The translations under genes were made by a program, and so were the position numbers. Positions 42,935-54,126 of a stretch of 64,000 nucleotides of DNA are shown here, piece after piece (within the stretch, counting starts at the first letter, position 1; each line of letters starts with the position of its first letter). The notes beneath the pieces were generated by a model. The model did not search any database. It was not told the origin of the DNA and saw nothing but the letters and a program-made list of their open reading frames with translations. Source of the stretch: Zarea fungicola (taxonomy: Eukaryota; Ascomycota; Sordariomycetes; Hypocreales; Cordycipitaceae); NCBI GenBank assembly GCA_900169235.1, contig FWCC01000145.1, positions 1 to 64,000 of the forward strand, given 5' to 3'.

Positions 42935-45184
42935 CTTTTCCCCTGCACTCTTGTATCGTGGCCTTTAATGAACGTTGATCCACGCCGGTTTGAAATAGAT
43001 AATCCTCTCGGGGATTACAAAAGTGATTTAGGAGGCCGTAATCGTCAATGAAAGCAAGATCAGAGCAAGTCATCTGTGTAAGATCTGTTGACTGTTTGAA
43101 AGCTGAATAAAACTGCTAACAGCTTTCAAGCTGAGATATAGGCTTTATCCACAATCATGTCTTACAGTAGCTGACATAATTGAAAATTTGGCATTTATTA
43201 TTTGTAAGCGTTCTGATAACGCGTCATGGAGCTAAGAGTAGTTATAGTATAGTTTGACAAGACCAACATGCCAATGTGGATCGAGCCTACCAATGGTTAG
43301 AGGAGCAGTGACTACTGCGCGCAGATGAATAGAACTCTTAACGGTACAATGAGAATAAAATTTGTTTCTTGCTCGTCTACAAGGAAAACAATCTAATGAA
43401 GGGGATGACTTACTTACCTGTATTTTTAGCCCAATATGTCCCTTTTCCTTTGTTTATTTACTCCTTCATCTATTATTTACTGTCTGGTTAATTTCGAACG
43501 GCTCTAGTGAACAAAGAACTTGAATATGTTCCAGTTCACGAAGAGCCTGTACCAATCAAACACATCCAATTAATAAGTAGTAACTAATCTATGTGTGTTG
43601 ACGCACAGTGCTTAGTTAGGGGACACGCTAATTGAAAGCACCAAGAATTCTCTCGGATGTCGGCACCAACAAACCATTACTCGAACGCCAGTTGCATTCG
43701 AAGCGGAGAAAACTGAGGGGCTGGCGAGCAGATAAGTGGTCAAGACAGCAGCTTTTACATAAAAATATATTATTTCATGAGCTTAGGGAAAATGTTCGGA
43801 AACCGGAAGTTGCGGGCGGCATGTATTCCCAGTTGATTACTGATACTGCCGTGCTGGCTCACGTCAGATTTAGGACGGGTTAGAGAACTGGATTCTAGGC
43901 GGGTTTCTAAACCATATGTAGCCAATATGCTTCTAGCACAGATCCTACAAATAATTAGCTGTGAATCTATATTTAAACCACCATTCACCATTTTCGGACG
44001 GCCGACAAGCATGCAACTTCAACTCTCTCTACTGTCATTGTTAGATACTAAATAACCCGCAGTTCAACGGAAACTATCAATTGATTGCGAAGTCTTAGTA
44101 TAGAAGAGGAATCCCTCTCAAACTCTCTCTGCCTGACTGAACCTCCTGTTCTTGCCATATTCTAGCACGTAGCGCGACCTGAGTCATGACAAGTATAGTA
44201 GTTTAACCCAGTACCTTATTAGCCTGTTCGCCTTGAAAATTAGACGCCTAGCTCTTAATGATGCTACGATTGGCCAAACTACGGCGTACAAATGCGCTGG
44301 GTTAATTCCTAACACCGCGGACTAAATAACTATGGTTTGTGGATTGCCTAAAAAATGGGGGCTTACTATAGTAAATATAAAGATGACTCCGTAGACTATG
44401 TCGCATAGCTTGCCCATAAACTTTAAAAAGTCAATTCAGGTTATTCTGCTTTATCCAGCACTATCGGTGTATTTCTCAGCTTATAGATGATCAAACAGGC
44501 CAACCGCTCTTGGAGTACAGTAATAGACGGTGATGCTATACTCTTGTGCCAGGGTTGGGTAGCAGTGATCAAAGGTATTGCAAAGCTGAGGGCTACTCGA
44601 CCGTCTCTATATAGAGACAGGCAAGGAAATATAAAGAGAGCGCTCGGGCATCCACGCCAACTGTGTCACGGATGGGCTTACCGTGTTTGTTTTACTTACA
44701 TGTGATGTCGAGCAGCAAATACTAGGATTGTATTCGCGGTATATAATAGTCTCTAGGTGAGTTAAAACTATTGCAGTAATTCGATTGTAATAATCTAGCT
44801 AGATGTCGTACCGGTAACCCTCCTCAACAAGTTGGTAGAATATAGCCCGCATTTGAGACAAGAAGTAGAATAAGCCACTTTAATCCCCCTGCAAAGGAAA
44901 GCTTAACGGCTCACTAGGTGAGCAAATACAGGAGTTGTTGCCGCCCTTGCCGTGCTCAGAGCAGTCAGATGAAGCCACAAACCCACCCCAACGCAGATTT
45001 GCCGGAATCTTGGCAAAGCCCGATGGGTCTCGACGGTTGGAGTTGGGCAGCAAGCCATCATTCGGAGCTAGGCGGCACATGGCAGACCTTCAATTCACCT
45101 ACGTTCTGCCTCGAGTTGAGGAATTGTCTGTTTCCTGATCCAAGGTAGCTATAGACGAATCCCGACGGCGATACATGGCGATTT
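42935..45184. other. Gene-poor AT-rich region
   Basis: 2.2 kb without a supported gene; starts with the monooxygenase promoter. A minus-strand frame at 44880-45080 has some protein-like content (PSGFAKIPANLRWGGF and a short Cys-containing tail) but no start or family. Confidence 0.45.
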
Positions 45185-45334
45185 TCACATTGGCACGGAC
45201 TTTTTAAAAAAAGGCATTATAATATGATAGCAGAGTGGGCGACAATTGCATTTGAGAAATTGGTTTCCGTCGCATGCATTACATTTTGAACAGCAAGGCT
45301 CACTCCCACAATGACCAGCACAGGCACTGCATGG
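45185..45334 (-). CDS. Ten-cysteine mini-ORF, probable exon 2 of a small secreted protein
   Basis: The minus frame from 45334 to the TGA at 45185-45187 encodes 49 residues, with ten Cys within the first 35 (CSACAGHCGSEPCCSKCNAC, then a second Cys cluster with CNCRPLC). Such density is very unlikely by chance. There is no ATG; the frame begins right after a TAG that may be a splice acceptor (branch-like CTAAC lies 25 bp upstream). Further upstream, 45443-45384 encodes a hydrophobic stretch (KYGLLVLLVLGLVMQAFFS) that looks like a signal peptide, but without ATG and without a GT donor. So this is either an exon with an unresolved first exon or a recently broken gene. The Cys spacing does not match a family I know. 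Confidence 0.5.
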   Translation of the reverse strand, partial: PCSACAGHCGSEPCCSKCNACDGNQFLKCNCRPLCYHIIMPFFKKSVPM

Positions 45335-45383
45335 CTAATTTGCTAAATATACGTTAGCGACTTTTATGCATATATCTGCTGCT

Positions 45384-45443
45384 TCAGCTGAAAAATGCTT
45401 GCATCACTAACCCCAAGACGAGTAGGACCAATAGCCCGTACTT
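45384..45443 (-). pseudogene. Signal-peptide-like fragment upstream of the Cys-rich exon
   Basis: Encodes about 19 hydrophobic residues ending in a stop at 45384-45386, in the right place and orientation to be a first exon. No ATG is present in frame and the expected GT after CAG reads CT. Confidence 0.3.
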
Positions 45444-46531
45444 ATAGGTCCCCAACCCAATGGCCGGCCCCCTTGGCGGCGCGGGCCGGGGCGTTGTAGA
45501 GTGTTTATTAGCGCCATGCCCCAGGCTTTCGTGTTTTAATATAGACTCTGCTTCGAGGCTACGGACGGATAGCTGTCTACCATTGTGGATAAGAATCGTG
45601 CACGGTCCTAGACCAGAATATGCATATTTTCGAACAGACTAAAGTCTGACCGGCTGGAGCGGCAGCCTTGGCAGGTAAACCCTATTGCCGCTGGCACAGC
45701 TACAGCTGAACAGCCTTAGTCTGATGGCTGTGCCAATATTTCACCCATTCAGGTATTTTTTAGCATACCAAGTTGTGGAATATACCATGCAAGTATAACC
45801 CGTTGAACTTTTTGCACTGCATTTTACAGCCCCGAAAGAGGTCATGGTTTTATATTCAAGCTGGAAAGCGAAACAGCCCAAGTAGAAAAGAGAGATTTAT
45901 GATATACCTGCTTCTTGGGCTCGCACTTACAGAGCTTCTTTGGGAGAATGTTACCGTAGCGCCGGAAATCCGCAACCTGGTAGTCCCCCTTATCCCGAGT
46001 TTAGGCAACTCACAGCCAGCTCATCTCCGCGAAATGCCGTAACTATTCGTTGCCCTGAGTGGCTCGTTGTAGAGAAGACACAGCAAGAGCAATTCTGATT
46101 ATAAAGAATAACTTCTGAGTATGTCAAAAAAACCTTTGGCCTCCTTGGGTTTTGTCAAATTCCGGATAGCCAACTAGATACGGGGTAAGTTATACGAGCC
46201 TAATCCTCCTAGCTCTCTCGGAGCATGCGGTCCGAGATTTCACATTCGCATTCGCTTGTAGTACTGTCAGAAAACCTGGTTATTTACGTGGCGGTGAGAG
46301 ACAATGTTCCACCAGTTAACAGTAGCTATTCAACGCGAGTCCCGATGACAAACACGGAAGCTCGGCTGACCAATTATTAGTATCAAGCTCCTGTATTCTC
46401 TGAGAATCTTGTTATCCTTTTCTACCGTTCGTGTATGCATATGCTGTAAGCACTAAATGATGCTGAAGAATGGGTTTGCAATGTCCATGGGCTTACTCCG
46501 GACATGGACGTAATATTCCTGAACGGTCAAG
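45444..46531. other. Intergenic stretch
   Basis: 1.1 kb with no supported gene, apart from a GC island at 45455-45500 of simple C/G runs. Confidence 0.5.
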
Positions 46532-46539
46532 TATATAAA
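46532..46539 (+). promoter_or_regulatory. TATA box of the knottin-like gene
   Basis: TATATAAA about 85 bp before the ATG at 46623. It also argues against an in-frame upstream ATG at 46539 being the start, since that ATG overlaps the box. Confidence 0.55.
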
Positions 46540-46622
46540 TGGCTGTCGTCTCCTCTATTTTGAATCCACTCGATATCATAGTCCTGTTTCTATATACTCA
46601 CCTTTCTCGCGCAACGGTTACA

Positions 46623-46888
46623 ATGAAGTTCTCTGCATCAATTCTACTCTTCGCAGCCTTGGCGTTGGCCAGTCCCGCTGTTTTGGAGGCACGTGTGAGT
46701 AATAACCACAATAGAATGTAATCATGGCCGCTCATTCATACTGTTGTTAGTGCAAAGCAATCGGTGAACCATGCGGTACACGTGCCGAGTGTTGTTCTGC
46801 GAACTGTGGTAACACTATTGGCGGAACAAAGTGTCTTGTTAGTTTCAATCTTTGGAGAGTCGCTTCTTCGATTACTAACAGCCATTAG
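46623..46888 (+). CDS. Knottin-like small secreted protein
   Basis: Exon 1 (46623-46694) encodes a signal peptide (MKFSASILLFAALALASPAV); a 56 bp intron (GTGAGT...GTTAG) follows. Exon 2 (46751-46888) starts with a six-cysteine knot-like pattern, C-x6-C-x6-CC-x3-C-x9-C (CKAIGEPCGTRAECCSANCG). The total is 69 residues if exon 2 reads through to the TAG at 46886-46888; a GTTAGT right after the last Cys could be a further donor, which would change the tail. Fungal knottin-like peptides are secreted and may act in host interaction or competition; no activity is claimed here. Confidence 0.72.
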
Positions 46889-49800
46889 CGCCAATTCTAA
46901 TTCAGTGGGATGTTCAACACTTGTTTGTATACTGCGGAAATACAGCCTCTTTGGTTGGGGTTGTTGAAGGGCAATGGTCCAGAGTGCTGTTGCTGCGTCT
47001 CTTTCTTCGCTCTAGCATCACCAACTCATTTCCCAGTTATTAAACCAATCTCGATCTCCCTCACAGTGCTTCTGACAAACATCAATCTCCCGCGTGACGT
47101 ATTGACATATCTGGCGCCGTAACCCATCACAATTTTAGTTCCAGTATATATGAGATTGGTGGCAACAGCCCCGACAATGAATGCTGTGCTAGTTTCATTC
47201 GGGCTGCCAGTTCATTTAAGAAGAAGAAATTTCTTTAAATGGCTGTTCTTTATATTTTTAGTTATTTTGTGGTATCTTTTCTGTTTGTGTATATCATTAC
47301 TCCTTTAGCAGAGCATGACCACCAATACTCCTATTAGACACTGAATGGCTAAACTTAACAACATAAACTCTCTCTCCTGTAGTGCAGTGATGGAAAAATG
47401 TTCTCATTCATATCGAAAGTTGATTACAAGGCTAAAATACCCCTGATTTGACTAGCTTTGTATCAGTGAGAGGTCCCTAGTAGATTTCGGCATGAAGACA
47501 GACTTCCAATAGTGCCGGCACCGATTTCAGCGTTTCACCTTCTTCCAAGTTCGATGAATCGGCCAACCGATTAGTAAGTATGTGGGCACCTAGGCTCGGT
47601 GATTGGTTATGATTCTCAATCCGTGTCGGGTTGCTATTTTCAATGAATCCGGCTTATGCCTACCTTCCTAGCCCAGAGGACCGGTGACGCGGCGCCGGAA
47701 GGGCCGATACCGTTGAGCGACTGTGCAATTATGTCAAGGCAAATACAATCGGCGGCTGACAAGGCCGAGAGAGTCGGACAGAACGGAGTGACCGGGGCCG
47801 ACCGCAGCGTGGAAGTCAGCCTCCAGCTAGAAGCATTATTGGTTTGCTCTTTAGACAGTGTTAGTGCTGATTAATTAAGCCTTGCCAAGGCTACTAGGAT
47901 GCCACTACACAAAAAGAACCCTATTCACTGTCTCAGCCTTTTTCTCCTTTACAATGGCGTTCGCCACAAAACACACTCAATCCCGGGAGTTGTACTCTAG
48001 AGTCTTGGCAAACCGTTGCGAAACCTTTAGAAAGCAGATGATGAACATCTGGCTTCTATGGAGGCTGGCAAGACATGGGATAGCCTCCACACTTTTATTA
48101 CTTTCGAATTCACGCCGTCACCTCATGCAATTACAAGTTTTTACTTGACTGAGCAACAATGACCGGCGTAAATGCCCGTATACATTTACATGCTACTACT
48201 CTATCGTTACAGCAATGTCAATTTAATCAGGAAATATTTGATGAAAAAAGCGCAATGAGTAAATTGCATCCACTTGTTATAGGCCTTGATCTCTGCGGTT
48301 CGGGTGTAGACTCGGGAACAAATAATTCGGCACGGCCCGTCGCGTCGCCGCATTGCGACTGCGGCAGGATACAGCAAAGAAGGGGACCGCCGTACTGGTA
48401 ATAGCGTCACAAAAGAGGGCAATGATGCATAGAAATCGAGAGAAATACCGAAGCTTAAATTTCAAAAACAGACACCAGATCCTGCCCGTTCCCGTTAAGA
48501 GGTTGTCAACGCCCTAATTGCCACTGCACCAGTTTCGTCTCAGTCTTAAATTGGCTCAAGGCTGCCTTTTTTCAACAGTGTATGATCGGCAGGCCCATTG
48601 GGCAGAAATAGGAGCCTTGGACACGCTGGTATGGCCGAATACGAGCTGAAGTCCAACTTGCTGTCAAAGCAAACCACTCACACCTAAACAAGCACTACAT
48701 CCTAAAGGGGGTGCATGCAACACAGCAAATATAATGGTTTTACTTTGTATTTTATTGACATTGAAATGATGTGATTAAAAAGCGGTGTATTTTTTGTCTT
48801 TTTGGTCATGAATGCTGCCCGCACGTGGGCGGCCAGCGTCACAGCAAAAGCAAGCAGCCGCCGTATAGTAAGACATGGCAGGCTGAGACACGGCAGCGAG
48901 ATAACACACGCAACAGGCTTTGCGTTTCTCTTTGCAAGAGTTAAGGGTGATTTGAAAAATTTCAAGCTCCTTGGCAGAAGATATTCACATAGCAGTTCTT
49001 TGATATAAATACACTGGATATTTGCTTGGTGAATATTGAGTTTATTTCTATACCCTACTGTCAGGTTGACAAGATGTGTCTGGCTGTTTCATGCCGAGTG
49101 AGTAAACTTTCGATTAAGACATTAATCGCAACAAGTGGTACTTTTGCTTCCCAGCCACCGATCGCCCTTTAATTAAAGGCTCTGGCATCCCTGTGCGTGT
49201 TTGGTCTCGACTCTGTACAAAAGCAACATCCTGGATTGTTCTTAATTCGAAACATTCTGTTCTCTTCAGTTGGAAAAAAATTGAGCTGAAGAGACACCTA
49301 GCATCATCACATTAGGAAAAGAAACAAGCGCACGCCAACGCACCAGCACATACCGTAGTGGCGGTACTAGCTCACAATAGTTGGGATAATAGCAAGCCTT
49401 CCGCTAAGTTAGGGAGACGCTACAGAGTATTTCAGGAGTACCCGTTGCGCTACTACCGACAGGGCTGCAAGCTGAAGCAGATCTCAGTCCCTAGGCAGGT
49501 GGGTTCCATCAGAAGAGGTCCAGCCACAGCCGTAGGCAGTTTGTTACTGCCGTATGCGTTGTAGAGATATTGACTGAATTGGGCTCAATTGAGTTCTTCG
49601 ATCCCTTCTCTGCTTTTCGGACGAATAACGTTAATACAATGCTTTTTTGGCGTCCTTTAATCCAAAACGCGCTCTGTTACGCGTTGCCCTGCATTGGCTT
49701 TTGTATTAGATCGCATGCACGGAAAAAGCAATACCCACGCTATATCTTATCAAAGGATTCAGGCTATATACCTGGCGTCAACAGGGGCATAATAATTGCT

Positions 49801-50038
49801 TTTATTTTTATTTTTATTGCACCGCAGTACTTAAGGCGTTGCAGCCTTGTTCTACACCAAGCCGCAAGAGCGGTAGTGATTTCAGCCTCTTGCAGGAATG
49901 CTCTCCTCGGCTGCCAACGTCAGGATTGTAAACTGCAGCTTATAAAGCCAGAAGAACAGGTAGTGCATGCGATATATCTTGGCAGGGCGCTACTAAACAC
50001 AGTCTTGGCAACGACAGGCATCCGAAAACGACACAACA
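46889..50038. other. Gene-poor AT-rich region
   Basis: 3.1 kb without a supported gene. A frame at 48277-48465 (-) looks secretory but starts with TTG, not ATG. A poly-T/TTTTTA stretch lies near 49800. The open frame at 49570-50238 ends over the GT25 start in another frame and is not called. Confidence 0.5.
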
Positions 50039-51449
50039 ATGGCAAAGAGTCTCCTCCAGCAAGCAGCAAATCGATTTTTTACGATGCGGTCATCTCGTAC
50101 AAAGTTTCCTCTGGTCTATATTGTATTCGCCGTTTGTTTCTCGCTTCTCCTGGTCAGATTATGGATAAGTGGTCTAGACACAAACATTCGCACACTTGTG
50201 AGGCAGAACCCGACGGTACAAACCAGTCTTCTGCCTGAACGCATATCCAAGGCTGCGCAAAACGAGACTCTTGGGTTCGAAAAAATATTTTACATTAGCA
50301 TGCCTCAGTACAGTCCCAATTTTGTTCCCGCACCAAAAGACACCAAACCACAGAGCAGCTAATCTTGCCTACCTAGCCGATCTGATCGTCACGACAGCAT
50401 GACGATGCTGGCCAAATCGACGAATGTGAAGCTGGTTCTACAAGATGGGGTACAAGCTCTCAACTGCCTCTCTGAATTTTATTTATTATACTAAATGTAT
50501 ATGCTCTAGGTCAATGGCCACTCCATCAACGAGAAAGCGCGACCGCAAGGCAGCCAGACCCTCTCACCAGCGGAACTTGGCTGCTGGCGCGCCCACGCCA
50601 ATATTTGGCGCAGAATCATCGAAGAGAATATCCAGACGGCAATTATTCTAGAGGACGATGCCGATTGGGACGTTCAGGTCCACGATATTTTCCAGGATCT
50701 GAGTGTGCAGCTAAGAAAGGGAACGCTTCGGAGCGAACAGCCTACCAGTTACGAGGCGGCGCATGCACCATACGGTATGCCCCAATCGAGCCCAAACACA
50801 TATTTCTGTCTGATTAGGCACAACCTTTTGCATGTTTAAAGAGCTAACAAGCGTACAGGCCTGGACTGGGACATGCTGTATGTCGGTACCTGCTGGAACA
50901 ACAACCCCGAAATTCAGCCTCAGTCCCACATCTACGAGGACCACAATGCACCGAATTCAACAGAGTATGTTTTTTTTTTACAAATCTTCATTGTCTTGAA
51001 AGGTTTCAAATGAAGATTCCGAATGCTAATGTAGAACGAGCAGAATGACCGACGCGTTCCGAAAGGAGCTAGAGTTTTGGGAGGCCGAGTCGCTGAACAA
51101 GACCCGCGTGCGAGTAGTAGCCCCCTCGTACGCTCCCATCTGCACAGTAGGGTATGCCGTAACCCTGCGAGGCGCTCAGAAACTGCTCTATACGATTGGG
51201 AACGAGGGTGGTGTAGAGCTGCCCATTGACCTGGCCATGGGCAAGAGGATCCGGTCTGGTCACCTCAGGTCCTTGACGGTGGTGCCCCCGCTGATTACCC
51301 CGTGGAAGACTGGAACCCATGCCGACAGCGATATCAAGAATCTTGCGGATATCGGGGTTGAATACGCGCGCGGCAGCGAGAACCTGCGACACAGTGGGAG
51401 GGCAGCGTTGGCAGTCTCACTTGGTGGGCTCATGCAGACAGAAGGCTAA
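50039..51449 (+). CDS. Glycosyltransferase family 25 (LPS-type) protein
   Basis: Five exons: 50039-50307, 50377-50449, 50510-50774, 50859-50964 and 51035-51449, giving 375 residues. A type II membrane anchor lies at about residues 23-45 (FPLVYIVFAVCFSLLLVRLW). The GT25 domain follows: KIFYISMPHRSDRHDSM across the first junction, LSPAELGCWRAHANIW, the acidic ILEDDADW (about residue 161) that binds the metal-nucleotide sugar, and AVTLRGAQKLL later. It probably transfers galactose or a similar sugar in the Golgi; the acceptor is unknown. All introns have normal borders. The poly-T run after the fourth donor is unusual but not disruptive. Confidence 0.9.
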
Positions 51450-51667
51450 TTTCGACTGCATATTTTCAATACGGCCATTTTTGCATTCAATAAATTCTTC
51501 CTTTTTTTGCTATTATTCAGATTGTAGAATGGTCTCTTGCGGCGAAACAGGCAGCCATACGCATTTTGATGCGACTGTGCAAGGGATCCTTGCTCAAGTT
51601 GCGTCAAAAGGCTTGCGATGTCTAAAAAATCATGGCTCTCGAAAAACAAGAGTCCATCCATATACAT

Positions 51668-52075
51668 TTAGCCCTTTAATTCGTCAATATTGTCAACGTT
51701 GCCTGTAATGAGCCGCATCGTCTCCTGGAGTACCGTGGCCCTGCCGTCAGCATTCAGTTCTCCCATGACCCATACTTCTGCTTCGGTTACACTGCCATCC
51801 TTTGCATGGGCAGTGGACATGTGCTTCTCGGCGAACTGGTTCCCGTTGCGCACAAATCGCTCGCTGCGGAAGTGAATCGTTGGGTATTCACCCTGCATTT
51901 TTTTCATGTACGCCAGCAAGTTGTCGCGCGTCATCTTGTTGCCCATGACAGTAATGGCGCAGTCCTCAGTGTAGAGCCTCTTGATCAGGGCCTCGGTTTC
52001 TGACTCTGGCCCGCGAAACAGTTGTGAAACGGCTTCCATAAAGGTCTCGCCGGTTGCAAAGAGGTCGTCGGCCAT
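51668..52075 (-). CDS. SnoaL/NTF2-like small protein
   Basis: 135 residues from the ATG at 52075 to the TAG at 51668-51670. The compact alpha-beta pattern (MADDLFATGETFMEAVSQLF, then LYTEDCAITVMGNKMTRDNL and a WVMGELNADGRATVLQETMR strand pair) fits NTF2/SnoaL-like proteins, which bind small molecules or catalyse simple reactions. The frame stays open upstream to 52798, but TATATATA at 52249-52256 lies inside that extension, so the short start is preferred. Function is unknown. Confidence 0.75.
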   Translation of the reverse strand: MADDLFATGETFMEAVSQLFRGPESETEALIKRLYTEDCAITVMGNKMTRDNLLAYMKKMQGEYPTIHFRSERFVRNGNQFAEKHMSTAHAKDGSVTEAEVWVMGELNADGRATVLQETMRLITGNVDNIDELKG

Positions 52076-52248
52076 GACTGTGATGAGCGAGGTGGTACAA
52101 TTTGTCAGGTGCAAGACAATGGGGCAATACTTTGATGAATTTTTGTCTAAAAAAAATAGAATATTTTTTGCAAGACTTTGGTCGTGTAAGAGTGTGACAA
52201 ATGTAGATTTAATCGCGAGCCCTGGCGTGCTATTGATGGGAGCGGTGC

Positions 52249-52256
52249 TATATATA
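52249..52256 (-). promoter_or_regulatory. TATA box of the NTF2-like gene
   Basis: TATATATA about 175 bp upstream of the start codon at 52075. Confidence 0.5.
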
Positions 52257-53254
52257 AGGCTGGGCCAGGTGAGGGGAATATATCGAATGGCTAAACTACT
52301 TCCAAGGCTGCTACTTTTGAGCTGAGAAAGTGTGGTGGGATGAATATGCTGCAGCAGGCTCAGCTTCAGGAATACCACCTTACTAAAATCGTACCGCAGG
52401 CGAGTGGGCCAGACTCCATCACCTCGGGCAAATAAATGTCTCCGCGTACTGGTAGCAGCAGCAGCCGAAATATTGATGAAGGAGGGCGAGCCGGCCGAAT
52501 CACTGATCAAAGAAGGTGAGCAGTCCGAGTCGGCGCTATTGCCTCCCGTCACCCATATATCGCGGGGATATCTATTTAGCTTCATTGAGGGGCTCGGCAA
52601 CTCAACCGTCGTAATCGGGCTTACTCCGTCCGCACTTTGACAGAGCCGGTTATATGGTGCCAAGCCGGCCGGTAGTGTGGAGTGTGGGGGTAGAACCCGA
52701 TCTGGGCATTTTTCAGCAGGCGCGAGATGGCTTGGTAAATTCCACACCAGTGATACCACTAATGAGCATGGCGATGAGGATCTGTGAGGCGAGCCCATCG
52801 TTTGACAGTGTACTGGTTGGACTGCTCACCCACTGTATCCAAATCAGGCATACATGTCTGCCTGGTCACCAACAGGAAATGGTTGTTTGGGATTTGTTCT
52901 TCGACAAATTGCCAGCGGAATCGAGTTCATTCGCGTTGGAGCAGTACACTGTCCACCTACATCCGGCTAGTCGCTAGCCTCTGTCCAGTCATATGACAGC
53001 TCCAACCGAACCTGCCATGGGCCATTTCCCTTGTGCGGTCCGGTGCGCCATCCCCTGACCAGCTCATATGTCTGTCAGTCGGTGCATGTGGAATTTTCAC
53101 AAGTCCATTTGTTTCAACAGTTTCAACATGTTGATGACAAGTGCCGTATGAGGAGCGGAGGCCAGCGCTGTCGGTCTGCTCGACAGCCTACCCTATAGCG
53201 GCATGTTGATTTGGCCTCGTCTCGTATTTGAAGGACATGGTCTTCGATATTCGT
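52257..53254. other. Intergenic stretch
   Basis: About 1 kb upstream of the NTF2-like gene. The open minus frame up to 52798 is regarded as chance; no gene supported. Confidence 0.5.
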
Positions 53255-53303
53255 TGCATCGTGCATCGTGCATCGTGCATCGTGCATCGTGCATCGTGCA
53301 TCG
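53255..53303 (+). repeat. Heptamer tandem array (TGCATCG)7
   Basis: Seven perfect copies of TGCATCG followed by a diverged partial copy. Confidence 0.97.
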
Positions 53304-53543
53304 TACATAGATGAATATGAGCAGTGAAGAGACCATGATGATGATTCATTGTGCTTGGGCTGCCCGTTTGTCGTGGCTCGCTGGAAGCTTCTCGCGAATT
53401 CCCCTTTAGGCAGCTCCAGGCACCGGGCGGCCGCCGAAACCAAAACCATCAACGGCCAAGCCAAAGACTGACTTTGTCATCTCAATACGCCTCGTTTTTC
53501 CATTTTCCATCATTTCGCACAACATCACCGGCTTCATTCATCT

Positions 53544-53570
53544 ATTTTTGCCATTTTTGCCATTTTTGCC
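53544..53570 (+). repeat. Nonamer tandem array (ATTTTTGCC)3
   Basis: Three perfect 9 bp copies plus a partial one, in the 5' flank of the RS/RD-rich gene. Confidence 0.9.
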
Positions 53571-54126
53571 ATTTATTCCTGACTCATCTTCACGTTTCCA
53601 CGTCTCCTGCGCTTGACGTCAGCCGACATTGTCCGCCGCCCAATTCCCAGACAGCGTCAGACCGCATCAGCCAGCGCAGCGCCGGCGTACTATTGGCCGC
53701 CATGACGTCAGGCGGACAGCGCCCATCCCAGGCATCTCCAGGCTTTCCAGGCAGACTGTGCAGACTGTGCCAGCCAAACGCTTTCCAGTAGCCTCTCGCG
53801 CCACCCACCGCCTGATTTGTCCAGCACCTGGCCTGCTCTTCCCGGCTCCCTCTCGCTGTCGCCGGTTTTCTCTGCAGCTTGCAACCAATCTCGGCCCGTC
53901 CTGCCAAGATAATCTTCCGGGCGAGGCTGTGTATAACTACCCAGACCTTGTCCTCGCCGACCGCCTCATGCAAGCCGGATCGCCACCTCGATTCAGTTTT
54001 TGATTTTTATTCTCATCCTGCAAGAATTTTGCAATACGGAAGCAAGCGCGAATTTCTCCCTGATACACCAAATCTCGACTTCTCTTTATTGCTTTCATTG
54101 CATAGGCGCATTCTTTTTCCAACATC
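53571..54126. other. Long leader or promoter of the RS/RD-rich gene
   Basis: GC-rich and CT-rich; the open plus frame at 53879-54721 overlaps the downstream gene in another phase and is a composition artefact. Confidence 0.5.

Noticed and set aside
46539..46622. Upstream in-frame ATG of the knottin-like gene
   Set aside because: It overlaps the TATA box, and the shorter start gives a clean signal peptide.
49570..50238. 222-codon open frame before the GT25 gene
   Set aside because: Overlaps the GT25 first exon in another phase, no recognisable domain.
52076..52798. In-frame N-terminal extension of the NTF2-like protein
   Set aside because: Contains the TATA box and no conserved sequence; the fold starts at the ATG at 52075.
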